Counted from the stretch's first letter, positions 54,099 through 62,989 are shown. The stretch: DNA of 64,000 nucleotides from Gemmatimonadales bacterium UBA2982 (GCA_002347035.1 DEAM01000027.1:32261-96260); one strand, 5' to 3'. Notes: generated from the sequence alone by a model not told the origin. Numbers and translations are program-made.

Positions 54099-54144
54099 GG
54101 CGAGCAGATCTGGCTGACCCAAACCTGGGCCAGATCTGCTCGCC
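54099..54144. repeat. 16-bp perfect inverted repeat downstream of the NIPSNAP gene
   Basis: GGCGAGCAGATCTGGC (54099-54114) is exactly complementary to GCCAGATCTGCTCGCC (54129-54144) with a 14-nt loop. It lies 23 bp after the NIPSNAP stop and 110 bp from the end of the convergent gene. There is no T tract, so it may be a factor-dependent terminator or mRNA-stability element. Confidence 0.6.
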
Positions 54145-54253
54145 CCGTTGGACCAACTCAGAGCCACTGTTGAAAAAGAACCATTCCTACCGCTGAAACA
54201 GTCGCTAGAGTAGCTACTTGCGCTCGCTCGCCATGTTTGTATGCCGCGAAGCA

Positions 54254-54856
54254 TTACCTGGGCTGGCTCAGCAACTCCTGAACAGCCGACTCAAGCCCGG
54301 TAAGCCCCGCCTGCCGACCAATCTCTAGAGCGTCATCTGGCGCAATTCCGTCCAACCAGTAAGCCTTTAATGCAAGGAGGCCACCGACACGATTACTACT
54401 AGCGCAGTACAGGACCGTGTTCTCGGAAGAGGCCTCGGCCTCTTCAAGTATTTCGTTCAAAGCCATCACGTTCTCCCGTGTGAGGCCTCCTGCGCCAGCC
54501 ACGGGGATCCTCGTGAACATCACGTCATCATCCACGACGTGTGTCTCTTCCCAGCCCGCACCGTTTTCGGACGTGGGTCGCAGACTAATGAAGTTGGTGT
54601 AACCCATGTCGACGAGTTCTTCGAACTGTAATTCGGTTACCTGACCTGCTGCTAAGAGATTGTCCGCTAGAATCGTCCCATTGCGCACACCGAGATCTTC
54701 GATTTCGGTCACTGTTACACTGGGGGCGGAGGTCATCGAAGCCTGACCAGTCGATGTGTTTGCCGGTTCCTGAGCTGGCTCTCCGCAGGCCACGACAAAG
54801 ACTGCTCCGATTAGAGCATGCATGCGAATGGCACCAACTGTTTTATGAAGTCTCAT
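54254..54856 (-). CDS. Exported DUF442-type tyrosine-phosphatase-like lipoprotein
   Basis: The product has a lipobox VVAC (Cys24) and a compact phosphatase-like domain of the DUF442/BLH kind. Its signature loop is YCASSNR (Cys151 to Arg156, C-x4-R), where the usual central Gly is Ser, and the N-terminal half contains NFISLRPTSENG. Homologues have been linked to sulfur transfer or dephosphorylation; activity here is uncertain. The frame is open to 54910, but ATG 54856 is clearly the start: GGAGGT lies 7 nt upstream. Confidence 0.8.
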   Translation of the reverse strand: MRLHKTVGAIRMHALIGAVFVVACGEPAQEPANTSTGQASMTSAPSVTVTEIEDLGVRNGTILADNLLAAGQVTELQFEELVDMGYTNFISLRPTSENGAGWEETHVVDDDVMFTRIPVAGAGGLTRENVMALNEILEEAEASSENTVLYCASSNRVGGLLALKAYWLDGIAPDDALEIGRQAGLTGLESAVQELLSQPR

Positions 54857-55195
54857 CTTTGCTACCTCCTGTCTCGCGACCCCTATATGGGGACTATCAC
54901 AGACCGGCATCTACATAACCCTTAACTGAACATGAGGGCTACCGGCAAGCTCTCACCTTACAACAAATGTCGCTACTTCAGCTATACCCAGACTCATCGC
55001 ACGGTTTACTTGTGTAGACAGCAGCAGCTGGAGTGGTATGGTAGGCTTTCTTGCAGCGTGCCTCGTGTCGCTGGCATGTTGCGATGATCAATTTCACTGA
55101 ATGGGATTGCGAATTGACTATAAACATGGCCCTTGAGGCAGAACACGCATGGCGGTTCAGGCCCGATATGACTCGGGGTAACTGAGCAACTGAAT
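54857..55195. other. 339-bp divergent region between the DUF442 gene and lutA
   Basis: It contains the 5' regions of two divergent genes: the DUF442 gene (excellent Shine-Dalgarno at its left edge) and lutA. A TATAAA at 55119-55124 could be a -10 element for lutA but lacks a good -35. No gene is recognised; the antisense ORF 54978-55421 overlaps lutA and is a shadow. Confidence 0.4.
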
Positions 55196-55906
55196 ATGCG
55201 CGTATCACTCTTTGCCACCTGCCTAGGTGATCAGTTTTATGCAGATGCCTGCGCAGATGCCGTTCGGCTTTTGCGCTACCATGATGTGCAGGTCGATGTG
55301 CCTTTCGGTCAAACTTGCTGTGGTCAACCAGCATACAACGCTGGCCTACGCAGGGAAGCGGAACGCATGGCTCGGCACACCGCCGACACCTTTGTAGACG
55401 CTGAGTATGTTGTCCTGCCATCAGGTAGCTGCGCTGGAATGATGCGTTGCTTTTATGGGCGTCTCTTGGGTGATGATGCGCGAGTCAAGGCTCTTACGAC
55501 TCGCACGTACGAATTATCGCAATTTCTCGTAGATGTCATTGGGGTCACCAGGCTAGGGTCGGGGCTGTCGGGGAGACGCATCGCATACCATCACAGCTGT
55601 CACGCACTTAGGGAGCTCGGCGTTCGTGATGCTCCCCTTGAGCTTCTTCGTGGCTCAGGGGCGGAGATTATAGAGTGGGTGGCCGAGGAAGAATGTTGTG
55701 GCTTTGGCGGGTTGTTCAGCGCAAAACTCCCTGAAGTCTCGGCAGGCATGGCTGATCGCAAACTAGAAACGCTACCGGAAGTTGATACAGTCACATCAAC
55801 CGACGGCGGATGCCTGCTCCAACTCTCAACACGTGCTACCCGTCAGGGTGGCGGACCTCAGTTCCGACATCTTGCCAGTGTACTGTGGGAAGGATTAGGC
55901 CAATGA
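55196..55906 (+). CDS. lutA: L-lactate utilisation iron-sulfur subunit LutA
   Basis: LutA (YkgE) is one of three subunits of the LutABC lactate-oxidising complex. It has the two CCG domains of the family: TCCGQPAYN and EECCGFGGLFS, which bind an Fe-S cluster. Length (236 aa) is normal. It precedes lutB with an ATGA overlap and lutC follows, so all three are coupled. In characterised bacteria the complex oxidises L-lactate to pyruvate; the substrate here could differ given the next two genes. Confidence 0.9.
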   Translation: MRVSLFATCLGDQFYADACADAVRLLRYHDVQVDVPFGQTCCGQPAYNAGLRREAERMARHTADTFVDAEYVVLPSGSCAGMMRCFYGRLLGDDARVKALTTRTYELSQFLVDVIGVTRLGSGLSGRRIAYHHSCHALRELGVRDAPLELLRGSGAEIIEWVAEEECCGFGGLFSAKLPEVSAGMADRKLETLPEVDTVTSTDGGCLLQLSTRATRQGGGPQFRHLASVLWEGLGQ

Positions 55907-57297
55907 GTCACACGGTACCCAACCAGTATCGGAGCGAAGCTGCTCGGACACTTCGTGACCTCCCCAAGGTTAGAACATCAGTCACATCTGCTACAGACAA
56001 CTTCAACCACAATAGGTTGCGTGCATACGGGGAAATAGACACTGACCGTTGGCGTAACTGGGCTCGAGATGTCAAAACCCACACACTCACTAATCTTGAT
56101 CACTATCTAGAGCAGGCCGAAAAGAGTCTGACTGCCAATGGTGTACACGTCCATTGGGCTAACACATCAGCTGACGCACTCGCCGCAATCCGTGAAGTCG
56201 TCAGTGAACATGATCTAAAGTCAGTCGTAAAAGGCAAAAGCATGTTGAGCGAAGAACTCGGTGTTAATGCCTACCTTGAGGAGCTTGGCGTGCACGTCCG
56301 GGAAGCTGATTTGGGGGAATACATCATTCAACTCCTAGGTGAACCGCCAAGCCATATCGTCGGGCCGGCAATCCATAAGAGCCTTGAGGACTGTCAACAA
56401 CTCTTCCATGAAAAGTTTGGCACACCGTTAGATGGCGACCCCGACACACTTGCTCAGGCTGCGCGTGAGGCACTGCGGGCGGAATTTCTAGCCGCCGACC
56501 TAGGAATCACCGGTGGTAATTTCCTGGCAGCTGACACGGGGACACTCGCCCTGATAGAGAACGAAGGAAACATACGGCTGAGCACCTCTTTACCGCGCGT
56601 TCATGTAGCCTTTGTGGGCATTGAAAAGATTGTCCCACGCCTGGAGGACTTAGCAGGATTCGTACAGCTTACTACCCGAGCGGCAACAGGTCAGCCCATC
56701 GGTAATTACATCTCTTTAATTCAGGGACCACAGCACCGAGATGAGGTGGACGGACCCGAGGAAGTCCACGTCGTCTTCGTCGATAATGGGCGCACTAATC
56801 TCCTGGCAGACGAAGAAGCATGGGAAGCACTGCGCTGCGTTCGTTGTGGTGCATGCCTTAACATATGCCCGGTGTACCGACAGACAGGTGGACACCCTTA
56901 CGGCTGGGCTTATTCTGGACCCATTGGAGCGATCATCGCACCAGGCATCCTCGGGCTCAAGGAGGCAATGCCCCTCCCTTATGCTTCGAGCTTGTGCGGT
57001 GCGTGTACAGACGTCTGTCCAGTCCGTATTCCGATCCCAGAATTACTGCTACACTGGCGTGAACGGGCCGTTGAAGAAGGGTTAGCACCTAAAACGGAAG
57101 AGTTGGGCCTTCGCGCATACACGGCACTGGCCGAACATCCGCAACTTTTCAGCATTGGAGGGTCATTGCTCCGAAAGCTCCCTTGGCAGCGTGGAGGACG
57201 GGCCCTCCCAGTACTGAGTGGATGGACGCAGGAGCGGGACGCCCCTGATCCTAGTTCTAGGAGCTTCCAATCCATGTGGAAGGACGGGATCAAGTGA
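55903..57297 (+). CDS. lutB: L-lactate utilisation iron-sulfur subunit LutB
   Basis: LutB (YkgF) carries the N-terminal LUD domain and a ferredoxin-like C-terminus with two 4Fe-4S motifs, CVRCGACLNICPVYRQTGGH and CGACTDVCP. It is 464 residues from the ATG at 55903, which overlaps the lutA stop (ATGA). The frame is open from 55810, but the upstream part is inside lutA and lacks homology. The LUD part shows GKSMLSEELGVN and ADTGTLALIENEGN. It passes electrons from lactate toward the quinone pool. Confidence 0.94.
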   Translation: MSHTVPNQYRSEAARTLRDLPKVRTSVTSATDNFNHNRLRAYGEIDTDRWRNWARDVKTHTLTNLDHYLEQAEKSLTANGVHVHWANTSADALAAIREVVSEHDLKSVVKGKSMLSEELGVNAYLEELGVHVREADLGEYIIQLLGEPPSHIVGPAIHKSLEDCQQLFHEKFGTPLDGDPDTLAQAAREALRAEFLAADLGITGGNFLAADTGTLALIENEGNIRLSTSLPRVHVAFVGIEKIVPRLEDLAGFVQLTTRAATGQPIGNYISLIQGPQHRDEVDGPEEVHVVFVDNGRTNLLADEEAWEALRCVRCGACLNICPVYRQTGGHPYGWAYSGPIGAIIAPGILGLKEAMPLPYASSLCGACTDVCPVRIPIPELLLHWRERAVEEGLAPKTEELGLRAYTALAEHPQLFSIGGSLLRKLPWQRGGRALPVLSGWTQERDAPDPSSRSFQSMWKDGIK

Positions 57298-57881
57298 GTG
57301 CTCGCCAACAGATTCTGGACCGTGTCAGAGCTGCGCTTAAGGACCGGCAAGCCACGGAACTCCCTGGTCCCTTTCAGGCTTGGCGGCCCGAACAACCAGC
57401 AGATACACCCGTGGACGGTTTTGCCCTACTGCTTGAGGCAGCCGGGGGAGAGGTTGTGCGCCAACCGAACATCGATGCCGCTGCCGCATGGCTTACAGAA
57501 TTCACCACCAACTTTGATACGGCTACTGTCGGAAAGACCGTGCCGAGCAAGCTTGTCCCTGGCCTGGAAAGCTCCCCTCCCGAGATTGCCCCTTTGGGGG
57601 TATCCATGGCCAGCAGTGCGATAGCTGAAACTGGATCTCTGATGATGAATGCCCGAGACGGGCGTCGGAGTCAGCTGCTTGCCCCAACGCATGTTGTGTT
57701 CGTGCACGCGCGTGACGTCTATGCCACGTTTCACGAAGCTCTCAGTAAAGCTCGTGACGACCTTCCTTCCGCTATCGGACTTCACTCTGGACCCTCTAAA
57801 TCGGCCGACATTGGCCAAGTCATGGTAAAGGGGGTACATGGGCCTGCTAGGCTCATCGCCGTAGTGATAGGCGACGACTAG
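57294..57881 (+). CDS. lutC: L-lactate utilisation protein LutC
   Basis: LutC (YkgG) is a stand-alone LUD-domain subunit; it has ASSAIAETGSLMMNARDGRRSQLLAPTHVVFVHARDV, the family's conserved glycine- and histidine-containing core (read in segments). GTG 57294 overlaps the lutB stop (GTGA) and gives the usual family length of 195 residues; the ATG at 57276 is an alternative. It completes the lutABC operon, followed 4 nt later by the putative decarboxylase alpha gene. Confidence 0.9.
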   Translation: MSARQQILDRVRAALKDRQATELPGPFQAWRPEQPADTPVDGFALLLEAAGGEVVRQPNIDAAAAWLTEFTTNFDTATVGKTVPSKLVPGLESSPPEIAPLGVSMASSAIAETGSLMMNARDGRRSQLLAPTHVVFVHARDVYATFHEALSKARDDLPSAIGLHSGPSKSADIGQVMVKGVHGPARLIAVVIGDD

Positions 57882-57885
57882 CACC

Positions 57886-58425
57886 TTGCTCAAGCCCTCC
57901 GAGACACTCCGAACTCTAGTTTCCTGCGGGATCACCCACCTAGTGGGTCTGACGGATCGAATATCAGAGCCACTTTTTCAGGTCGCAACGAAACACCCTT
58001 CCATAAAGCTGATAACCGTCACACAAGACAGTGAGGCGTTCGCAATAGCAGCCGGCCTATGGATCGGCGGCGCATCACCGTTCGTGGTCATCCGAAATAC
58101 AGGACTTCTAGAGTCGGGTGAAGTTATTCGTGCAACAGTACTTCGAATGGCAACCCCGATTCCTATGCTCGTAACTGGCTGTGGGCACGACAAAATGACA
58201 GAGGCCAGCATCACACCTGAAGATCTCCCAACTATGGAGCTACTGAGCAGATCAGATGTTGACTCAGCAGCCGTGCTCACGGAGCCGACGCTCGCAGCAT
58301 GGGGTATTCCATTCTCGCGATGTGGAGTGGAAGACGATCCGGTAGCAGCGATTTCGCAAACAATCAATGACGCTCAGGCGGACCAATGTGCTGGCGCTGT
58401 GATCATGGCCCGCTCCCTGCCCTAA
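57886..58425 (+). CDS. ThDP-dependent decarboxylase alpha-like subunit (ComD/phosphonopyruvate-decarboxylase-like)
   Basis: The 179-residue protein resembles the alpha (PYR-domain) half of split thiamine-diphosphate decarboxylases such as sulfopyruvate decarboxylase ComD. The conserved glutamate that activates the cofactor is Glu50 in TQDSEAFAIAAG, and FVVIRNTGLLESGEVIRA is the typical next segment. It starts with TTG 4 nt after lutC and precedes a beta-like gene by 8 nt. With the beta subunit it would form the active site at the dimer interface. The exact 2-oxoacid is unknown. Confidence 0.75.
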   Translation: MLKPSETLRTLVSCGITHLVGLTDRISEPLFQVATKHPSIKLITVTQDSEAFAIAAGLWIGGASPFVVIRNTGLLESGEVIRATVLRMATPIPMLVTGCGHDKMTEASITPEDLPTMELLSRSDVDSAAVLTEPTLAAWGIPFSRCGVEDDPVAAISQTINDAQADQCAGAVIMARSLP

Positions 58426-58433
58426 TCTGAGCC

Positions 58434-59024
58434 ATGCTTACCATAGCTCAACTTCTAGAACCACTTTGTAGGTACCGAACTAATGAAGTCGTAGTCGCAT
58501 CCATGAGCTTGGTCCACCCATGGACACGACTCTCACAGCACGCGCTCGACCTTGCCTTGCCCGACAGCAAGATGGACCACGTAACGGGCCTCGCACTGGG
58601 TATAGCACTTGCCCGTCCAGACCGCGATGTAATCTGCCTTATTGGTGATGATAATAGGCCCAGCACTCCCGGCGGCCTTTCGACGATACTCTCTGCTTGT
58701 GTGACGAATCTCACACTTATCCTGATCGATGGCCGACATCCTTTGATTCCAGGTGGCCCCTCGTTCGCACCCAGCTTTGTCAACCCCTCAGCCTTGGCTG
58801 AAACAGCGGGGGTTGAACAGGTCTTCCGAGTCGAGGATGCGCACGAGTACGCTCAGAGTGTCCCAGAAATTTTGTCCCTGACCGGTCCTACCTTCATCCA
58901 TGCCATTGTACCATCCAATAATAAGAAACCGGCTATGAAAGGATACACGAAAGATGTCTTCCAATCCCCGATTTCTTTGGCGGATTCAGCCAGAAAGGTT
59001 CTGGATACGCTAAAGTTAGACTGA
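58434..59024 (+). CDS. ThDP-dependent decarboxylase beta-like subunit with degenerate cofactor motif
   Basis: The 196-residue protein resembles the beta (PP-domain) half of the same enzyme type: MDHVTGLALGIALARPDRDVICLIGDD aligns with the usual GLASPIALGLA...VIVVDGDGS, and NLTLILIDG with the NLTIIVLDNG strand. The cofactor-phosphate and magnesium motif, normally GDGSxxMN, reads GDDNRPST here, so the third Gly is Asp and the Asn ligand is replaced by Thr. Either the enzyme uses an altered site or it is inactive or has a different function. It is the last gene before the suf operon. Confidence 0.7.
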   Translation: MLTIAQLLEPLCRYRTNEVVVASMSLVHPWTRLSQHALDLALPDSKMDHVTGLALGIALARPDRDVICLIGDDNRPSTPGGLSTILSACVTNLTLILIDGRHPLIPGGPSFAPSFVNPSALAETAGVEQVFRVEDAHEYAQSVPEILSLTGPTFIHAIVPSNNKKPAMKGYTKDVFQSPISLADSARKVLDTLKLD

Positions 59025-59202
59025 CTCGCGTAGGGAATCCCCCGCCAGCAATCTCAAGAGGTCTAGCAACTAACCGAAAACACTCTTTCGAGTCCTGATA
59101 AACCCTTTCAACATGGGCTTTTTCACACTGATGAGTATGCACTTGACCCCCTATTTAGGCAGGTCTAGTTTTTCGATGCTGAAATGGAGAATCATTCTTA
59201 AT

Positions 59203-59226
59203 AAGCGGAGTCTGTGCACTCCGCTT
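59203..59226 (+). promoter_or_regulatory. Perfect hairpin in the suf leader
   Basis: AAGCGGAGT pairs perfectly with ACTCCGCTT around the loop CTGTGC, ending 17 nt before the sufC ATG and just before its ribosome binding site. It could attenuate or stabilise the suf mRNA. A weak TTGACC (-35-like) lies upstream at about 59152. No SufR or IscR gene is adjacent. Confidence 0.45.
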
Positions 59227-59243
59227 TACTGTCTAAGGGACTC

Positions 59244-60047
59244 ATGAGCGACACCCCGGTTTTGAAGATCAAGAACCTCCAGGCCAAAGTGGCGGAGGAT
59301 GAGTTGAGGATACTGACGGGTTTAGACCTCGAAATTAAACCAGGGGAGATCCATGCGATCATGGGACCTAACGCCTCTGGCAAGAGTACGCTGGCCAAGG
59401 TGTTAGCTGGACACCCGGGCTATGAGGCGACCGCCGGGTCGGTTGTCTTTCAGGGTGAAGACTTACTTGAACTCGAAGCTGACGAAAGGTCACAGGCGGG
59501 ACTTTTTTTGGCCTTCCAGTACCCGGTTGAGATCCCCGGAGTATCCATTGCAAACTTCCTCAGGACTGCTGTGCAGTCGCGGCTAACCGACGGTGATGAG
59601 CTCGACATTTTTGAGTTCTCGGATCAACTAACTGAGCGAATGGAGATGCTCGACATGGATATTTCCTTCGCTGAGCGCCATGTGAATGATGGCTTCAGCG
59701 GGGGAGAGAAGAAACGGAATGAAATCCTGCAGATGGCAATGTTAAAGCCTAAACTTGCCGTGATGGATGAAACCGATTCAGGCCTTGATATTGATGCGTT
59801 AAAGATTGTTGCCAATGGCGTGAATGCCCTTGTTGAAGAAGATCCTACGATGTCGATCCTCCTGATCACGCACTATCAGCGACTACTAGACTATATCAAA
59901 CCGCATTTTGTACACGTGATGGTGGCCGGACAGATCGTACGCTCTGGCGGACCAGAAGTAGCCCTGGACCTCGAGGCTGAGGGTTACAAGATGTATGAAG
60001 GTTTCGAGTCCTCGGCTAACGGCAACAGCCCCGTTACTACTGCTTGA
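59244..60047 (+). CDS. sufC: Fe-S cluster assembly ATPase SufC
   Basis: SufC is the ABC-type ATPase of the SufBCD scaffold for iron-sulfur cluster assembly. Walker A is GPNASGKS, the signature is GFSGGEKKRNEI, and Walker B plus its acidic residue is AVMDETDSGLD. The 267-residue length is typical. The frame is open from GTG 59214, but ATG 59244 has AAGGGA upstream and matches the family's start. First gene of the suf operon in this genome (C-B-D order). Confidence 0.95.
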   Translation: MSDTPVLKIKNLQAKVAEDELRILTGLDLEIKPGEIHAIMGPNASGKSTLAKVLAGHPGYEATAGSVVFQGEDLLELEADERSQAGLFLAFQYPVEIPGVSIANFLRTAVQSRLTDGDELDIFEFSDQLTERMEMLDMDISFAERHVNDGFSGGEKKRNEILQMAMLKPKLAVMDETDSGLDIDALKIVANGVNALVEEDPTMSILLITHYQRLLDYIKPHFVHVMVAGQIVRSGGPEVALDLEAEGYKMYEGFESSANGNSPVTTA

Positions 60048-60065
60048 CTACACGGAGACCTTTCC

Positions 60066-61481
60066 ATGCCTGAAAACGAAACCATCCAGGATCTCGGCTT
60101 AGACGAGTACAAGTACGACTTTGTCACTGATGCCGAACCCGTCTTTCGTGCCGAGAAAGGGCTCTCAGAGAAGATCGTACGGCAGATTTCAGCGCATAAG
60201 GAAGAAGCTGAATGGATGCTCGATCTTCGCCTGAAGGCACTTGAGATCTACGAGTCTAAGCCCATGCCGAAATGGGGTGGGGACCTGACCGGCCTCGAGG
60301 ATGTCCTCGATGAAATCTACTTCTACGTCCGTCCCCAAGATCGTATGGAGCATTCCTGGGAAGACGTCCCCGAGGAGATCAAAGACACTTTCGAGAAGCT
60401 AGGGATCCCAGAAGCAGAGCGTAAAGTTCTCGCCGGTGTCGGAGCTCAGTACGAGTCTGAAATGGTCTACCACTCGCTGCGTGAAGAGTGGGAGAAGCAG
60501 GGGGTGATTTTTGATTCTATTGAGGACGGCCTTAAGAATCATCCAGAGTTATTTCGAGAACACTTCGGCACTGTTGTACCGACGCAAGATAACAAGTTTG
60601 CGGCAATGAACTCTGCCGTGTGGTCGGGCGGTTCATTCGTATACATCCCCCCGGGCGTGTCCCTTGAGACCCCGCTACAAGCTTACTTCCGAGTGAATCA
60701 AGAGCGGATGGGTCAGTTTGAACGCACACTGATCATCGTCGATGAAGGCGCTCAAGCACATTATATCGAAGGCTGTACTGCCCCGGTCTATTCAACAGAG
60801 TCTTTCCACTCTGGTGTGATTGAGATCGTCGTGAAGAAGAACGCGCGCTTCCGTTACACCACGATCCAGAATTGGTCGAACAACATGTACAATCTCGTCA
60901 CGCAGCGGGCACTGGTAGATGAAGGCGGGCATATGGAATGGCTCGACGGGAACCTAGGGTCCAAGCTGACGATGAAGTACCCGTCTTGTTATTTAATGGG
61001 TGAGGGTGCACACGGTGAGATCCTATCCATCGCTTATTCAGGTGATGGACAGCATCAGGACACCGGTGGCAAGGTGGTTCACGTTGCGCCACACACCACT
61101 TCTTCGATTGTCTCTAAGTCGATTTCGAAGGGCCACGGGCGTTCGACGTACCGTGGTCTCTGTAAGGTCCATGAGGGAGCCCATCACGCACGCTCAAACG
61201 TTGAGTGCGATGCGCTGTTGATCAACGAGACCTCAAGGACTGACACCTATCCGTATATCGAGATTGAGGAGAATGACGCTAACGTTGGGCATGAAGCTTC
61301 AGTCTCGAGGATCGGCGAAGAGCAGCTTTTCTACCTGACCAGTCGAGGGATTCCCGAAGAAGAAGCAATGGCCATGATCGTGCGGGGCTTCATCGAGCCC
61401 ATTGCCAAGGAGCTTCCACTGGAGTACGCCGTTGAGCTCAATAGATTGATTGAATTAGAAATGGAAGGGTCGGTCGGCTAA
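60066..61481 (+). CDS. sufB: Fe-S cluster assembly scaffold SufB
   Basis: SufB is the central scaffold on which sulfur and iron are assembled, with SufC and SufD. The 471-residue protein shows the conserved GGSFVYIPPGV, YIEGCTAP (a possible sulfur-acceptor Cys), SNNMYNLVTQRA, and NVECDALLINETSRTDTYP segments. GGAG lies 8 nt before the ATG. It follows sufC by 18 nt and abuts sufD directly. It is one of the best-conserved proteins here. Confidence 0.96.
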   Translation: MPENETIQDLGLDEYKYDFVTDAEPVFRAEKGLSEKIVRQISAHKEEAEWMLDLRLKALEIYESKPMPKWGGDLTGLEDVLDEIYFYVRPQDRMEHSWEDVPEEIKDTFEKLGIPEAERKVLAGVGAQYESEMVYHSLREEWEKQGVIFDSIEDGLKNHPELFREHFGTVVPTQDNKFAAMNSAVWSGGSFVYIPPGVSLETPLQAYFRVNQERMGQFERTLIIVDEGAQAHYIEGCTAPVYSTESFHSGVIEIVVKKNARFRYTTIQNWSNNMYNLVTQRALVDEGGHMEWLDGNLGSKLTMKYPSCYLMGEGAHGEILSIAYSGDGQHQDTGGKVVHVAPHTTSSIVSKSISKGHGRSTYRGLCKVHEGAHHARSNVECDALLINETSRTDTYPYIEIEENDANVGHEASVSRIGEEQLFYLTSRGIPEEEAMAMIVRGFIEPIAKELPLEYAVELNRLIELEMEGSVG

Positions 61482-62825
61482 ATGTCTGACGCCCTGGTAA
61501 CCGACAGTGTAGCAAGAGCTTTGAGTGTGGAGTCACTTGAGCGTGTCTCGCGGGACGAGCCAACATGGCTCAAGGAGCGCCGCTCACACGCCTGGTCAGT
61601 TTACGAAGCCACGCCAATGCCCACGACCAAGCTAGAGGAGTGGCGCTATACCGATCTGAGCAAGAAGCTGGACCTAGAAACACTTTCTCTATCAGAAGCT
61701 GAGACTGCACCGGATGATCCGTCAGCCTGGCCCGCACGCCTTCGGGCTACGATGGATGAGGACCATGCGGCTTCTGGCCACATTGTCTTCATAGATGGCC
61801 ATGTCGTGCACGCGGATTTGGATTCAGATCTCGCATCACAGGGTGTGGTACTCAAGTCTCTTCACGAGGCGGTAGATTCCCATGCCGAACTAGTTCAGGA
61901 GCACCTAGCTACAGAGGCTTTGCCGCCTGAAGAGGGCAAGTTTGCCAGCCTTAACGCGGCACTCTGGGTAGACGGGATCTTTCTCTTCGTTCCCAAGGGC
62001 GTGCAGTTGGAGCTTCCTATCCGTGTAACCCGTTGGCTTAGTGAGGCTGGCACAGCCTACATGAGCCGAGTGCTTATCGTGGCTGAGAACCACAGTCAGG
62101 TTTCTTATGTTGACGAGGTAGTATCCAACGACTTCACCACACAGATGTTCACGTCTACTGCAGCAGAAGTCATTGCTAAGGATGGCGCGCAAGTCCAGTT
62201 CGTATCTGTTCAACGATTAGGACGAGGCTCCTTTTACCACTCGGTGCAACGCACGCTGGCCAATCGAGACGCAACACTCGATACGCTAAACGTTGGTCTC
62301 GGGGCATCAGTCACCCGGGTTGATCTGAATGCAAAACTTCTTGGCCCAGGTGCAACTTCAGATATGCTGGGTCTTTACTTCGGCGATGGTTCACAACACT
62401 TCGACTTCAACACGAGTCAGGATCATACCGTCCCCAATACGTCAAGCGACCTCCTCTACAAGGGTGCACTTGACGGGGCAAGCAGGTCAGTCTTCCGAGG
62501 TATCATCCGGGTCCATGAAGGCGCGCAGCGAACAGATGCCTATCAAACGAATCGCAACCTCCTTCTCTCAAATGACGCGCGCGCAGACTCGCTTCCAAAC
62601 CTCGAAATCGAAGCGGACGATGTGAAGTGCTCACATGGTGCTACAGTCGGCGAACTAGATGCAGATGCGAAATTCTACCTCATGTCGCGTGGGCTAGACC
62701 GAGTACAGGCAGAGCGACTCGTCGTACTCGGCTTCCTCGGAGAGGTCTTGGCCCGACTACCCTTAGGTGGTGTAGGCGAAAAGGTGACACGCGTGATAGA
62801 GGAGAAACTGGCGCAGCATGTGTGA
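61482..62825 (+). CDS. sufD: Fe-S cluster assembly protein SufD
   Basis: SufD is the SufB homologue of the scaffold and aids iron acquisition. The 447-residue protein has FLFVPKGVQLELPIRV, then ALDGASRSVFRGIIRVHEGAQRTDAYQTNRNLLLS, the shared SufB/SufD core, and a C-terminal RLPLGGVGEKVTRVIEEKLAQ helix. The start codon follows the sufB stop with no gap (TAA then ATG). A 164-bp gap follows before the Rieske protein, the longest in the operon. Confidence 0.95.
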   Translation: MSDALVTDSVARALSVESLERVSRDEPTWLKERRSHAWSVYEATPMPTTKLEEWRYTDLSKKLDLETLSLSEAETAPDDPSAWPARLRATMDEDHAASGHIVFIDGHVVHADLDSDLASQGVVLKSLHEAVDSHAELVQEHLATEALPPEEGKFASLNAALWVDGIFLFVPKGVQLELPIRVTRWLSEAGTAYMSRVLIVAENHSQVSYVDEVVSNDFTTQMFTSTAAEVIAKDGAQVQFVSVQRLGRGSFYHSVQRTLANRDATLDTLNVGLGASVTRVDLNAKLLGPGATSDMLGLYFGDGSQHFDFNTSQDHTVPNTSSDLLYKGALDGASRSVFRGIIRVHEGAQRTDAYQTNRNLLLSNDARADSLPNLEIEADDVKCSHGATVGELDADAKFYLMSRGLDRVQAERLVVLGFLGEVLARLPLGGVGEKVTRVIEEKLAQHV

Positions 62826-62989
62826 TGGGGTTTTGGTTACACCGCCCCCCAGCTTCGGTAGCAGCTCAGTTCGATTCCTTGAAGATATCTTTGCCGTTGA
62901 GCCATCGCGCTTATCAGCTCTTGTTGTCAAACTAGTTTCCAAAAGCGATGTCTCATTAGTCGAGAGTGTCTCTCTGGATATTTTTAATC

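Noticed and set aside
54978..55421. 147-codon minus-strand ORF with many His, Cys and Arg residues
   Set aside because: It overlaps lutA antisense, whose reading frame is strongly conserved.
62627..62935. 102-codon plus-strand ORF at the end of sufD
   Set aside because: It is an out-of-frame shadow of sufD extending into the following gap, with no family resemblance.
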